From: Rhodococcus triatomae BKS 15-14
GTDB taxonomy: Bacteria; Actinomycetota; Actinomycetes; Mycobacteriales; Mycobacteriaceae
NCBI GenBank assembly: GCA_000341795.1
Contig: AODO01000002.1
Coordinates: 46,300 to 110,299, forward strand
Direction of reading: 5' to 3'
DNA length: 64,000 nt
Shown: in pieces, positions 38,236 to 46,997 of the stretch
How positions within the stretch are numbered: the stretch's first letter is position 1
Layout of the letters: each line of letters opens with the position of its first letter
Notes under the pieces: model-generated
Database searches by the model: none
What the model was told of the DNA's origin: nothing
The model's input: only the letters and a program-made list of their open reading frames with translations
Translations under genes and position numbers: made by a program

Positions 38236-38367
38236 GGGTCCAGGGTACGGCGTCTGCGAAGGTGCTCCTCGACACGGTGCGAGGCACCGTGAAGATTCCG
38301 TTACGCGGCGCGCCGGGATGGCACCAAAACGGGCGCGGGACCGAGGTCAGCCCTAGGGTCTCCTGCT

Positions 38368-39147
38368 ATGACGAATGCGGGTGAACCGGGCAGCGCGCCC
38401 ACCGCCACCACGACCTCGATGATCTCGATGGCCGGCGTGCAGAAACACTTCGGCGACCTGCACGTGTTGCGTGACATCACGCTCGAGGTGCCCGTCGGAC
38501 AGGTTGTCATCGTGGTGGGGCCGTCCGGATCCGGGAAGTCGACGTTGTGCCGGACGATCAACCGACTCGAACCCGTCGACGAGGGCGTCATCCGGGTGGA
38601 CGGGCAGGAGCTCCCCGCCGAGGGGAAGGCTCTGGCCGCCCTGCGCGCCGACGTCGGCATGGTGTTCCAGTCGTTCAACCTGTTCGCCCACAAGACGATC
38701 CTCGAGAACGTCGTGCTCGCCCCGGTCAAGGTACGCAAGATGAGCAAGTCCGACGCCAGGTCGCGTGCCCTGGAGCTGCTCGACCGGGTGGGCATCGCCA
38801 ATCAGGCCGACAAGTATCCCGCCCAGCTGTCGGGCGGCCAGCAGCAGCGCGTCGCCATCGCCCGCGCTCTGGCGATGAACCCGAAGGTCATGTTGTTCGA
38901 CGAGCCGACCTCGGCGCTCGACCCGGAGATGGTCAGCGAGGTCCTCGACGTCATGACCTCGCTCGCGAAGGAGGGAATGACGATGCTCGTCGTCACCCAC
39001 GAGATGGGATTCGCCCGCAAGGCCGGCGACCGCGTGCTGTTCATGGCCGACGGCCAGATCGTCGAGGACACCGACCCGGACACCTTCTTCACCGCCCCGA
39101 CGTCGGATCGCGCGAAGGACTTCCTCGGGAAGATCCTCGGCCACTGA
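38368..39147 (+). CDS. gluA: glutamate ABC transporter ATP-binding protein
   Basis: This 259-residue ABC ATPase of the polar-amino-acid group has Walker [10 protein letters not shown], the Q-loop FQSFNLF, signature LSGGQQQR and Walker [13 protein letters not shown]. It energises the GluCD permease. The start at 38368 lacks a strong ribosome-binding site; ATG at 38419 is possible. It is the first gene of gluABCD, the arrangement known from C. glutamicum, and divergent from miaB. Confidence 0.93.
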   Translation: MTNAGEPGSAPTATTTSMISMAGVQKHFGDLHVLRDITLEVPVGQVVIVVGPSGSGKSTLCRTINRLEPVDEGVIRVDGQELPAEGKALAALRADVGMVFQSFNLFAHKTILENVVLAPVKVRKMSKSDARSRALELLDRVGIANQADKYPAQLSGGQQQRVAIARALAMNPKVMLFDEPTSALDPEMVSEVLDVMTSLAKEGMTMLVVTHEMGFARKAGDRVLFMADGQIVEDTDPDTFFTAPTSDRAKDFLGKILGH

Positions 39148-39218
39148 TCGCAGACCCCCGGCCGGCGACCCACCTCGCCGGACCCCGATCTCCCCGAACC
39201 GCCAACGAGAGGAGCACC

Positions 39219-40052
39219 ATGAGAATCACCCGAGCGCTGAGGGCAGGCATCGGCCTGGTCGCGGTCGCCGTCGTCGCCACCGCCTGCGGCGGCGACGAGA
39301 CCAAGAGTGCCAGCGACAGCGCCGAGTCCGGCACGTTGACCGTCGGCATCAAGTTCGACCAGCCCGGCCTCGGCCTGCGCAACCCCGACGGCACCTTCAG
39401 CGGCTTCGACGTCGCCGTCGCCACCTACGTCGCCGAGCAACTCGGCGTTCCCGCCTCCGGAATCACGTTCAAGGAATCCCCGTCGGCACAGCGCGAGACG
39501 CTGATCCAGAACGGCGAGGTCGACTACGTCGTCGCGACGTACTCGATCACCGACGCCCGCAAGGAGAAGGTCGACTTCGCCGGTCCCTACCTGACGACGG
39601 GTCAGTCGCTGCTCGTGCGCTCCGACAACACGGACATCACCGGCCCCGACTCCCTCAACGGCGGCAAGAAGCTGTGTTCGGTGACGGGCTCCACGCCGGC
39701 GCAGAAGGTCAAGGACACCTACGCGAACGACGTCCAGTTGCAGGAGTTCGACACCTACTCCGCCTGCGTCGAGGCGCTGCGCAACGGGGCCGTGGACGCG
39801 GTCACCACCGACGCGGTGATCCTCGCCGGCTACGCCGCGCAGTACCCGGGTGAGATGAAGGTCGTCGGCGAGCCCTTCACCACCGAGAACTACGGCATCG
39901 GGCTGGCCAAGGGCGACGACGAGACCCGCAGCAAGATCAACGACGCGATCGAGTCGATGATCGCGGACGGATCGTGGCAGGCGGCCCTGGAGGAGAACGT
40001 CGGGCCGTCGGGCTACCCGATCCCGGCTCCGCCGACGGTCGACCGCTACTAG
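39219..40052 (+). CDS. gluB: glutamate ABC transporter substrate-binding lipoprotein
   Basis: This 277-residue lipoprotein has a signal peptide with lipobox ATAC (Cys near residue 23) and an SBP family 3 domain (GIKFDQPGLGLRNPDGTFSGFDVAVATYVA). GAGAGGAG precedes the ATG at 39219. It binds glutamate or a related amino acid outside the membrane. A strong hairpin directly follows the gene, which should raise its expression above that of the permease genes downstream. Confidence 0.93.
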   Translation: MRITRALRAGIGLVAVAVVATACGGDETKSASDSAESGTLTVGIKFDQPGLGLRNPDGTFSGFDVAVATYVAEQLGVPASGITFKESPSAQRETLIQNGEVDYVVATYSITDARKEKVDFAGPYLTTGQSLLVRSDNTDITGPDSLNGGKKLCSVTGSTPAQKVKDTYANDVQLQEFDTYSACVEALRNGAVDAVTTDAVILAGYAAQYPGEMKVVGEPFTTENYGIGLAKGDDETRSKINDAIESMIADGSWQAALEENVGPSGYPIPAPPTVDRY

Positions 40053-40070
40053 AGGGCGCGTCACACCTGT

Positions 40071-40107
40071 GCGTGATCCTCACCCCCACCAGGGGTGAGG
40101 ATCACGC
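40071..40107 (+). terminator. intercistronic hairpin between gluB and gluC
   Basis: A perfect 16-bp stem (40071-40086 with 40092-40107) and 5-base loop sit inside the operon. It may act as a partial terminator or as a 3' stabiliser of the gluAB message; excess binding protein over permease is common. Confidence 0.8.
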
Positions 40108-40137
40108 GCTGGTGGCGCAGCCGCAGAAGGGAATTCC

Positions 40138-40818
40138 GTGGATCTGCTCAGCGAATACGGGGATCAGCTGATCTCCGCGTTCTGGACGACGATTCAGCTG
40201 ACCGTGCTGTCCGCGATCGGTGCACTCGTCATCGGCACGGTGCTGGCAGGCATGCGCGTCTCGCCGGTCCCGGTCGCGCGATGGATCGGCTCGGCCTACG
40301 TGACGGTGTTCCGGAACACTCCGCTGACGCTGATCATCCTCTTCTGCTCGTTCGGCCTGTATCAGACTATGGGCATCCGCCTGGCCCCGGAGAACTCTCC
40401 GACATCATTGGTGGACAACAATTTTCGTCTCGCCGTACTGGGCCTGAGTGTGTACACGGCGGCATTCGTCTGCGAATCACTGCGATCCGGGATCAACACG
40501 GTGCACGTCGGACAGGCCGAGGCGGGACGCTCGCTCGGGCTGACCTTCGGCCAGAATCTCCGGCTCGTCGTCCTGCCGCAGGCGTTCCGGGCGGTGATCG
40601 CCCCACTCGGCAGCGTCCTGATCGCGCTGACCAAGAACACCACGATCGCCTCGGTGATCGGCGTGGCCGAGGCGTCCCTGCTGATGAAGACCATGATCGA
40701 GAACGAGGCCGCGATCTTCGTGGTCGGCGGGATCTTCGCGCTCGGCTTCGTGATCCTCACCCTGCCGATGGGCCTGCTGTTCGGATATCTCGGCAAGCGG
40801 ATGGAGGTCGCCCGATGA
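40138..40818 (+). CDS. gluC: glutamate ABC transporter permease GluC
   Basis: This 226-residue HisM/GlnP-type permease has about five helices. The EAA-like loop [23 protein letters not shown] couples it to the ATPase. The GTG at 40138 has AAGGGA upstream. Its stop overlaps the gluD start (ATGA). It should form a heterodimer with GluD. Confidence 0.93.
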   Translation: MDLLSEYGDQLISAFWTTIQLTVLSAIGALVIGTVLAGMRVSPVPVARWIGSAYVTVFRNTPLTLIILFCSFGLYQTMGIRLAPENSPTSLVDNNFRLAVLGLSVYTAAFVCESLRSGINTVHVGQAEAGRSLGLTFGQNLRLVVLPQAFRAVIAPLGSVLIALTKNTTIASVIGVAEASLLMKTMIENEAAIFVVGGIFALGFVILTLPMGLLFGYLGKRMEVAR

Positions 40819-41705
40819 GCGCCCAGGCCACCGTTCTCTACGACGCGCCCGGTCCACGCGCCCGAGCGTTCCACCGCATCGCCTCCGTCGCCGTCGCGCT
40901 GATCCTCCTGGCCGTCGGCTACGTCGTGTACCGGGCCCTCGACGACAAGGGCCAGCTGACGGCGGAGAAGTGGGATCCGTTCCTCGAGTCCACCTCGTGG
41001 ACGACCTACCTGATTCCCGGCATCCGCGGCACCCTCGTCGCGGCGGCGGTCTCGATCGTCCTCGCCCTGATCCTGGGCGGGCTTCTCGGCATCGGCCGGT
41101 TGTCCGATCACCGCTCCGTTCGGATCGTCTCGGGTTTCGTCGTCGAGCTGTTCCGCGCGATCCCGGTGCTGATCCTGATGATCTTCGCGTACCAGGTGTA
41201 TGCCGAGTACCAGGTGTTCAAGTCGAGCTACCTCGCGCTCGCGGCGGTGGTGACCGGCCTGACGCTCTACAACGGTTCGGTGATCGCCGAGATCGTGCGG
41301 GCGGGAATCCTGTCTCTTCCGAAGGGCCAGACCGAGGCCGCTCAGGCGTTGGGTATGCGCAAGAGTCAGATCATGCTCACCATCCTCCTGCCCCAGGCCG
41401 TGACCGCGATGTTGCCGGCGATCATCTCCCAGATGGTTGTGGCGCTGAAGGACTCGGCGCTCGGTTACCTCATCGGCTATGTCGAGGTGGTGCGGTCCGG
41501 CCAGCAACTCGGCGCGTTCTACGGAAACTATCTTCCCGCTCTGCTGGTCGTCGCCGCGATCATGATCGTCCTGAACTCGGCGCTGTCGGCGCTGGCCACC
41601 TATGTCGAGAAGCGACTGCGCAGCGGCCGGAAGGGTCGTGCCGCGCCAACCGTGCCTGCGGTGCCGCCCGCAGCACCGGGCATGGACCTGACCGCGGGTG
41701 CATGA
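40815..41705 (+). CDS. gluD: glutamate ABC transporter permease GluD
   Basis: This 296-residue permease is longer than GluC because of an extra N-terminal loop region and a Pro/Ala-rich tail. The EAA loop reads [24 protein letters not shown]. It is coupled to gluC by a 4-base overlap and is the last gene of the operon. A frameshifted membrane gene starts within its last codons. Confidence 0.93.
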   Translation: MSAQATVLYDAPGPRARAFHRIASVAVALILLAVGYVVYRALDDKGQLTAEKWDPFLESTSWTTYLIPGIRGTLVAAAVSIVLALILGGLLGIGRLSDHRSVRIVSGFVVELFRAIPVLILMIFAYQVYAEYQVFKSSYLALAAVVTGLTLYNGSVIAEIVRAGILSLPKGQTEAAQALGMRKSQIMLTILLPQAVTAMLPAIISQMVVALKDSALGYLIGYVEVVRSGQQLGAFYGNYLPALLVVAAIMIVLNSALSALATYVEKRLRSGRKGRAAPTVPAVPPAAPGMDLTAGA

Positions 41706-42023
41706 TCCAGGTTCGGCAGTGCAAGCAGGTGCTCCCCGCTGGTGGCGAGTGGCGACAGTCATCGCCCTACCGTGCGTCGTCGCCGTCGGCTGCGGGGTGA
41801 TGCTCTGGTCGTCCGCGGCCCCGGTCGTGGACTTCGTGTACTTCATCTCGCCGGATGGGCACTGGTGCTGCTCGGCGTCGTCTGGCTCGTTCTCGTGGTG
41901 ATCGGCTGGTTTCGCCACCGCACCGTGCGACGAACTCTGCTCGCGCCCGCGGTCGTGATTCGTCGAGCGGTTCTGAACGCGACCGCTCAGTCGAGAAGTT
42001 CGTCGACCGCCGAGCCCGCTTGA
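41698..42023 (+). pseudogene. probable frameshifted two-helix membrane protein
   Basis: From GTG at 41698 one frame reads ...RWWRVATVIALPCVVAVGCGVMLWSSAAPVVDFVYFISPDG and then hits TGA at 41899-41901. From about 41856 another frame continues GWALVLLGVVWLVLVVIGWFRHRTVRRTLLAPAVV to a stop at 42023. Joined, they make one coherent protein of about 108 residues with two membrane helices, like small hypothetical actinobacterial membrane proteins. A single-base indel near 41855-41862 would explain this, either as a true pseudogene or a sequencing error. The 3' end overlaps recX (convergent). Confidence 0.55.
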
Positions 42024-42619
42024 GCGAGTTCGGTTTTCACGACGTCGAACGACATGCCTTGCGGGTATCCGCGACGGGCGAGCATCGACACCAGCCGGCG
42101 GACCAGTCGATCCCGCTCGCTGCTCCGCCCGCCGGGCCCGTCGACCTCGAAGTCCAGTGACGCGGTCCGCAGTTTGCGCCGAACCAACTCGGTGGCGCGG
42201 GCACGCTCGTCGTCGCCGTCGATCTGGTCGAGCGCACCGGCGGCAACCTCCGGTGCGACCCCCTTGGTGCGCAGTTCCATCGCCAGTGCGCGTTTGCCCT
42301 TGCCGGAGTAGGTGTGCCGCGAGTGCACCCACTGGGCTGCGAACGCGGCATCGTCGACCAGCTTCACCTCGGCGAGCCGGTCGAGCACCCGATCGATCAC
42401 CTCACCGTCGAATCCCTTGTCCGTCAACTTCTTCGACAGTTCCGACCGACTACGGGCGCGGTCGGTCAGGAGGCGCAGGCACAGGTCCTTCGCCTGCGCC
42501 TCCTGCTCGGCCGGAGCGAGTGATCCGACGTCGGCGCCCCGCCGCGGACTGCGTCCGCGCCGGGCCTCGTCGGCGCTGGGGCGGCGGCGGGCCGACCGGG
42601 GCTGCTCGTCCGGTTGCAC
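41987..42619 (-). CDS. recX: regulatory protein RecX
   Basis: RecX limits RecA filament activity. The 210-residue product has an Arg-rich N-terminal extension, then the three-helix repeats of the family (LRLLTDRARSRSELSKKLTDKGFDGEVIDRVLDRL, near residues 48-82). The GTG at 42619 has AGG seven bases upstream. It lies 7 bp after recA, so the two are co-transcribed from the SOS-controlled recA promoter. Confidence 0.94.
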   Translation of the reverse strand: MQPDEQPRSARRRPSADEARRGRSPRRGADVGSLAPAEQEAQAKDLCLRLLTDRARSRSELSKKLTDKGFDGEVIDRVLDRLAEVKLVDDAAFAAQWVHSRHTYSGKGKRALAMELRTKGVAPEVAAGALDQIDGDDERARATELVRRKLRTASLDFEVDGPGGRSSERDRLVRRLVSMLARRGYPQGMSFDVVKTELAQAGSAVDELLD

Positions 42620-42626
42620 CGCGGGC

Positions 42627-43670
42627 CTAGAAGTCGACGGGCTCGTCGTCGGTACCCTCGGCGGTCACATCCGCGCCGATGCCCAGCTTCTCCTTGATCT
42701 TCTTCTCGATCTCGTCTCGAATGTCGGTGTTCTCCAGCAGGAACTTGCGGGCGTTCTCCTTGCCCTGCCCCAACTGGTCGCCCTCGTAGGTGAACCAGGA
42801 ACCCGACTTGCGGATGAAGCCGTGCTCGACGCCCATGTCGATCAGCGAGCCCTCCTTGGAGATGCCCTGCCCGTAGAGGATGTCGAACTCGGCCTGCTTG
42901 AACGGCGGGGAGACCTTGTTCTTGACGACCTTGACGCGGGTGCGGTTGCCGACTGCGTCCCCGCCGTCCTTCAGGGTCTCGATCCGGCGCACGTCGAGAC
43001 GCACCGAAGAGTAGAACTTCAGCGCCTTGCCACCGGTGGTGGTCTCCGGCGAGCCGAACATCACGCCGATCTTCTCGCGCAGCTGGTTGATGAAGATGGC
43101 GGTGGTGCCGGAGTTGTTCAGGGCACCGGTCATCTTCCGCAGCGCCTGGCTCATCAGACGCGCCTGGAGGCCGACGTGGCTGTCGCCCATCTCGCCCTCG
43201 ATCTCCGCACGCGGCACGAGGGCTGCGACGGAGTCGACGACGATGATGTCGAGCGCACCGGAGCGGATCAACATGTCGGCGATCTCGAGCGCCTGCTCAC
43301 CCGTGTCCGGCTGGGAGACGAGCAGTGCATCGGTGTCGACACCGAGCTTGCGGGCGTACTCCGGGTCGAGCGCGTGCTCCGCGTCGATGAACGCGGCGAT
43401 ACCGCCGGCCGCCTGCGCGTTCGCGACCGCGTGCAGCGCGACGGTGGTCTTACCCGAGGACTCCGGGCCGTAGATCTCGACGACACGGCCACGGGGCAGT
43501 CCCCCGATGCCGAGCGCGACGTCCAGAGCGATCGAGCCGGTGGGGATCACGGAGATCGGCTGACGCGCCTCCTCCCCGAGGCGCATCACCGAACCCTTGC
43601 CGAAGTTCTTGTCGATCTGCGCCAGTGCGAGCTCGAGCGCCTTGTCGCGATCGTGTGCCTGCGGTGCCAT
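42627..43670 (-). CDS. recA: recombinase RecA
   Basis: RecA promotes strand exchange and stimulates LexA self-cleavage. The 347-residue protein has Walker A GPESSGKT (68-75), Walker [13 protein letters not shown] and the conserved MAW-motif-like [12 protein letters not shown] region. No intein is present, unlike M. tuberculosis. AAGGAG precedes the ATG at 43670. A perfect LexA box lies about 150 bp upstream at 43823-43834. Confidence 0.98.
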   Translation of the reverse strand: MAPQAHDRDKALELALAQIDKNFGKGSVMRLGEEARQPISVIPTGSIALDVALGIGGLPRGRVVEIYGPESSGKTTVALHAVANAQAAGGIAAFIDAEHALDPEYARKLGVDTDALLVSQPDTGEQALEIADMLIRSGALDIIVVDSVAALVPRAEIEGEMGDSHVGLQARLMSQALRKMTGALNNSGTTAIFINQLREKIGVMFGSPETTTGGKALKFYSSVRLDVRRIETLKDGGDAVGNRTRVKVVKNKVSPPFKQAEFDILYGQGISKEGSLIDMGVEHGFIRKSGSWFTYEGDQLGQGKENARKFLLENTDIRDEIEKKIKEKLGIGADVTAEGTDDEPVDF

Positions 43671-43822
43671 CGGTTCTCCTTAGTCAGCTGCTCGTCGGTC
43701 TGCTACTCGTGTTTCGAGCCGTCTCGGCGACCGAGCGGGTCTCACGGTGTTGTCGCAACCGTAGAGGGGGGCACCGACAAACTCTGCCGACGCGCTGGAC
43801 GGGGTACTCCCCCAGCATAGGC

Positions 43823-43834
43823 GAACACCTGTTC
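43823..43834. promoter_or_regulatory. LexA-binding SOS box of recA (GAACACCTGTTC)
   Basis: A perfect GAAC-N4-GTTC core, extended by one base on each side as CGAAC...GTTCG. It lies between DUF3046 and recA and is positioned to control recA-recX. Confidence 0.9.
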
Positions 43835-43894
43835 GAGTGGATCGACCAGGGCCGCGTGTCGCTCATCCCGGAACCACGCCTGGTGAACGGTCGG

Positions 43895-44089
43895 CTACCA
43901 GCGGGAGCGCGGCACGTCGAACTCGGCGCACAGCGCCCGCCAGACATCGCGGGGCTCGTGCCCGTCCTCGATGGCCTGGGCGGCGGTTCTCCCACCCAGG
44001 CTGAGCAGCACGTGGTCCACGAGCAGCGAGTCGCCGTAGAGCCGGCCGAACTCGCCGTGGACCAGTTCGTTGAACTCGGTCAGTCGCAC
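43895..44089 (-). CDS. DUF3046 protein
   Basis: This 64-residue protein (MRLTEFNELVHGEFGRLYGDSLLVDHVLLSLGG..., ending DVPRSRW) matches the small actinobacterial DUF3046 family found upstream of recA, as Rv2738c in M. tuberculosis. Function unknown; no membrane segment. The GTG start has no clear ribosome-binding site. The recA promoter region (43671-43894) lies just downstream and contains no other gene. Confidence 0.88.
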   Translation of the reverse strand: MRLTEFNELVHGEFGRLYGDSLLVDHVLLSLGGRTAAQAIEDGHEPRDVWRALCAEFDVPRSRW

Positions 44090-44153
44090 ACGGTCACGGT
44101 AGTCGTGACGAGGGCCGAGCCGTCAATCCCGGCCCGACGGCCGCGGCCAGGGT

Positions 44154-45314
44154 TCAGGACAGCGCGGCGGCTGCCACGGCCCGGCACACCTCGACCGGGT
44201 CCGCGACGTCCGGCGCGGTGTCCGCCGCGCGGCGCGCGGCCTGTGCGAACGACGGATCGTCGAGCACTCGGCGGACAGCGTCGCGGAGCGTGTCCCCGGT
44301 CAGCGGCCGCACCACCACCGCACTCCCCTGACGGGCCGCCCGGTTCGCCAGTTCCCACTGATCTCCGCCGCCCGGAACGGCGACGACGGGGACCCCGGCC
44401 AGGAGCGCCTTCGCCAGCATCCCGTGCCCGCCGCCGCACACCACGACCGAGGCAGAGGCGAGCAGGGCGTCCTGACGGCCGAGCCCGGCACGCGCCCAGG
44501 CCGGCAGGTCTGCGGGCGGCGCGTCGAGCATCGACGCGACGACCCGGACCCCGGCCCCGTCGAGCGCAGCCAATGCGGTCTCGAGCATCCCTTCGGCGCC
44601 GGTGTGCGCGGTGGACGGCGCGATCATGACCAGTGGCTCGTCACCCGGCGGCGGATCGAGCAGGTCCACGGTCGGCTCCCACAGGAGAGGTCCGACGACA
44701 TGAGCGTTCTCGGGCCAGTCGGGCCGGGGAACCTCGAGGGCCGGAAGGGTCGCGATCAGCCGCGCCGAGGGACCGGGGTCCACCGCGGGCAGACCGACAC
44801 CGACCCGCGCCTCGGACCGCTGCCGCAGTCCCTGCTTGATCGACCGGCCGGTCGCTGCCCGCATCATCGAGTCGCGCAGACGGCCACGTATGCCCTCGCC
44901 GGGTGCCAGGCCGCTGCCGATGGGGGGAAGCCCCACCGACGGCGAGTACAGCGGATGCGGTGACAGTTCCACCCAGGGCACGTCGAGCCGTTCCGCGGCC
45001 ATCCCGCCACCCGCGGTGAGGATGTCCGACACCACCAGCTCCGGCAGCATTGCGCTCACGTCGGGGAGTATCTCGGTCGAGATGTGGGCCGCGCGGGAGT
45101 GTATCCGCGCGCCCGCGTCGAGATCGTCGTCCTCCGGCCGCGGAGCGAGGCCCTTGAGCTTGCGAACCGAGATGCCCGCCGCCCGTGCCGGGTCGAGCCA
45201 CCGATCGCCCGTGAACAACACCGGATCATCGCCCGCGGCAAGGAATTTCAGGCACAGGGCGATGGCGGGGATGGCATGGCCCGGATCGGGTCCGGCGACG
45301 ACGGCAACGCGCAT
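44154..45314 (-). CDS. glycosyltransferase, UGT/MGT-like (GT1 fold)
   Basis: This 386-residue two-domain GT-B protein has an N-terminal MRVAVVAGPDPGHAIPAIALCLKF acceptor domain and a C-terminal donor-binding motif VVCGGGHGMLAKALLAGVPVVAVPGGGDQWELANR, as in nucleotide-sugar-dependent macrolide-type transferases. It lies at the position of Rv2739c next to DUF3046. The acceptor is unknown, possibly a lipid or glycoside. ATG at 45314 is chosen at the start of the conserved strand. Confidence 0.88.
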   Translation of the reverse strand: MRVAVVAGPDPGHAIPAIALCLKFLAAGDDPVLFTGDRWLDPARAAGISVRKLKGLAPRPEDDDLDAGARIHSRAAHISTEILPDVSAMLPELVVSDILTAGGGMAAERLDVPWVELSPHPLYSPSVGLPPIGSGLAPGEGIRGRLRDSMMRAATGRSIKQGLRQRSEARVGVGLPAVDPGPSARLIATLPALEVPRPDWPENAHVVGPLLWEPTVDLLDPPPGDEPLVMIAPSTAHTGAEGMLETALAALDGAGVRVVASMLDAPPADLPAWARAGLGRQDALLASASVVVCGGGHGMLAKALLAGVPVVAVPGGGDQWELANRAARQGSAVVVRPLTGDTLRDAVRRVLDDPSFAQAARRAADTAPDVADPVEVCRAVAAAALS

Positions 45315-45339
45315 CCGACCAGGGTGCCACACCTGCCGG

Positions 45340-46323
45340 TCAGCCGGACACGAGTGGGCCGAGAGTTCGTCCGGCCAGCTCGACGATTCCGGGCTGGTGC
45401 CCGTTCGCGACGAGATTGATCACCACCCCGTCGACGCCCGGGTCGAGGACCCTGCGCTGGATCTGCTCGGCGACGTCGTCGGGCGTTCCGACGAACTGAC
45501 GGTCGGTCGCCGCGGCGCGGGCGTCCTCGTCGAGCGCGTCCAGATCGACGCCACGGGACAGCAGGAACTCACGCTGCAGCTGTCTCGCTCGGTCTCCGTC
45601 CTCGTCGAGCATCACGAACGCGAGGAAGCTCGTCTCGAGGGTGGATCGGTCGCGTCCCACCTCGTCGCACCGCTGGGCGAGGGCGTCGAGTTTGCGTGGC
45701 AGTTCCGATGCATTGCAGATGATGTTGAGGTGGTCGGCGTAGCGCGCCGCGTAGGCGAAGGTCTTGCGCTCGCCGCCCCCGCCGAGCAGGACCGGGAGGG
45801 AGTCGCGGATCCGCGGCTCGTTGATCGCACCCTCGGTGCGATACCAGTGCCCCTCGACGGTGGGCCGCTCCCCCCGGAGCATCGGGACGATGATCTCGAG
45901 GGCCTCACCGAGCCGGTCGAACCGGTCGGTGAAGGTCCCGAACTCGTATCCGAGTTGCCGATGCTCGAGTTCGAACCACCCTGCCCCGATGCCGAGGACA
46001 GCGCGACCCCCACTCACCACGTCGAGTGTGGTGACGGTTTTCGCGAGCATCGCCGGATTTCGGTAGGTGTTGCCGGTGACGAGCGCCGACAGCGCGATGT
46101 CGGTGGTGGCCATCGCCAGCGCGGACAGGGTGGAGTACGCCTCGAGCATCGGCTCGTCGGGTTCCCCGATTCCGGGCAGTTGATAGAAGTGGTCCATCAC
46201 GAACGCGGTGTCGAAACCGGCCGCCTCCGCCTCGCGGGCCTGGGCGACGACGGTCGGGAACAAGTCCCGCACCGGCGTCCCGTAGCTGAAGTTGGGCATC
46301 TGATAGCCGAGCCGAATGCTCAT
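45340..46323 (-). CDS. LLM-class F420-dependent oxidoreductase
   Basis: This 327-residue protein has the luciferase-like TIM barrel of F420-using mycobacterial enzymes: GYQMPNFSYG near the N-terminus, FVMDHFYQLPG, and GRAVLGIGAGWFELEHRQLGYEFG. Family members reduce or oxidise diverse substrates with F420. Substrate unknown. The ATG at 46323 is chosen because homology starts there. It lies 25 bp before the glycosyltransferase start on the same strand, so the two may be co-transcribed. Confidence 0.88.
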   Translation of the reverse strand: MSIRLGYQMPNFSYGTPVRDLFPTVVAQAREAEAAGFDTAFVMDHFYQLPGIGEPDEPMLEAYSTLSALAMATTDIALSALVTGNTYRNPAMLAKTVTTLDVVSGGRAVLGIGAGWFELEHRQLGYEFGTFTDRFDRLGEALEIIVPMLRGERPTVEGHWYRTEGAINEPRIRDSLPVLLGGGGERKTFAYAARYADHLNIICNASELPRKLDALAQRCDEVGRDRSTLETSFLAFVMLDEDGDRARQLQREFLLSRGVDLDALDEDARAAATDRQFVGTPDDVAEQIQRRVLDPGVDGVVINLVANGHQPGIVELAGRTLGPLVSG

Positions 46324-46393
46324 GTCGCCCAACGGTACTCCCGCACGCCCCGATACGCCCGCCACGGGCGCGAGGTATGTGAGGAATGCCCGA

Positions 46394-46924
46394 TCAGAAC
46401 TCCATGCCCGCGTCGGCGCCCATCTGCATGGTCGTGTTCGCACCGTCGAGGCTCTCGCGGATGATGTCGGCGTGGCCCGCGTGCTGCGCGGTTTCCCGCA
46501 GAACGTGCATGAGGATCTTGCCCACGCTCCACCACTCGCGTTCCGGTGCCCAGGGCGCGGTGGGCAGGGGCACCGACAGGTCCAGGTCCACGTCGGCGAC
46601 GAGGGCCTCGGTCTGCTGCGCGACGGTGGCGTAGGCGGCGGTCAGCGCTTCGACGGTGTCGTCGTCGCCCACCGCCCACGACGCCATACCCTCGGCCATG
46701 TCGAATTCGGCGTTCTCGTCGCTCTCCCGGATCGTGCGGATCCAGTTGCCCTCGGTGAAGGACACGTGCTTGAGCAGTGCGATCAACGTCAGCTCGCTGG
46801 CGGTGGTTCGCGATCGCGCACCGGTCTCGTCGAGGCCACGGTAGGCGATGAGGAAGGTTCGGCGCTGCTCGGCGAGCAGTTCCAGGATGTCGGACTTCGC
46901 TGTGCTCGAGGACCCTGCGGCCAT
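46394..46924 (-). CDS. DinB-family (DUF664) protein
   Basis: This 176-residue four-helix-bundle protein of the DinB/YfiT group has the spaced His residues expected for a metal site (LLKHVSFTEGNW, and HVLRETAQHAGHADIIRE). Some relatives are bacillithiol- or mycothiol-dependent transferases. AGGAG precedes the ATG at 46924 by eight bases. It is a single gene between glpD and the oxidoreductase. Confidence 0.88.
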   Translation of the reverse strand: MAAGSSSTAKSDILELLAEQRRTFLIAYRGLDETGARSRTTASELTLIALLKHVSFTEGNWIRTIRESDENAEFDMAEGMASWAVGDDDTVEALTAAYATVAQQTEALVADVDLDLSVPLPTAPWAPEREWWSVGKILMHVLRETAQHAGHADIIRESLDGANTTMQMGADAGMEF

Positions 46925-46997
46925 GACGTGAACTCCTGAGATCGACGCAATGTGACCGGACTCGCCCACCCTACGACCGACGTCCGACAGATCCGGG

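Noticed and set aside
42627..43670. Possible RecA intein as in M. tuberculosis
   Set aside because: RecA is a continuous 347 residues with no insertion.
44154..46323. Small natural-product cluster (glycosyltransferase plus F420 oxidoreductase)
   Set aside because: No scaffold-building, regulatory or export genes are adjacent, and the glycosyltransferase is at the conserved Rv2739c position next to recA.
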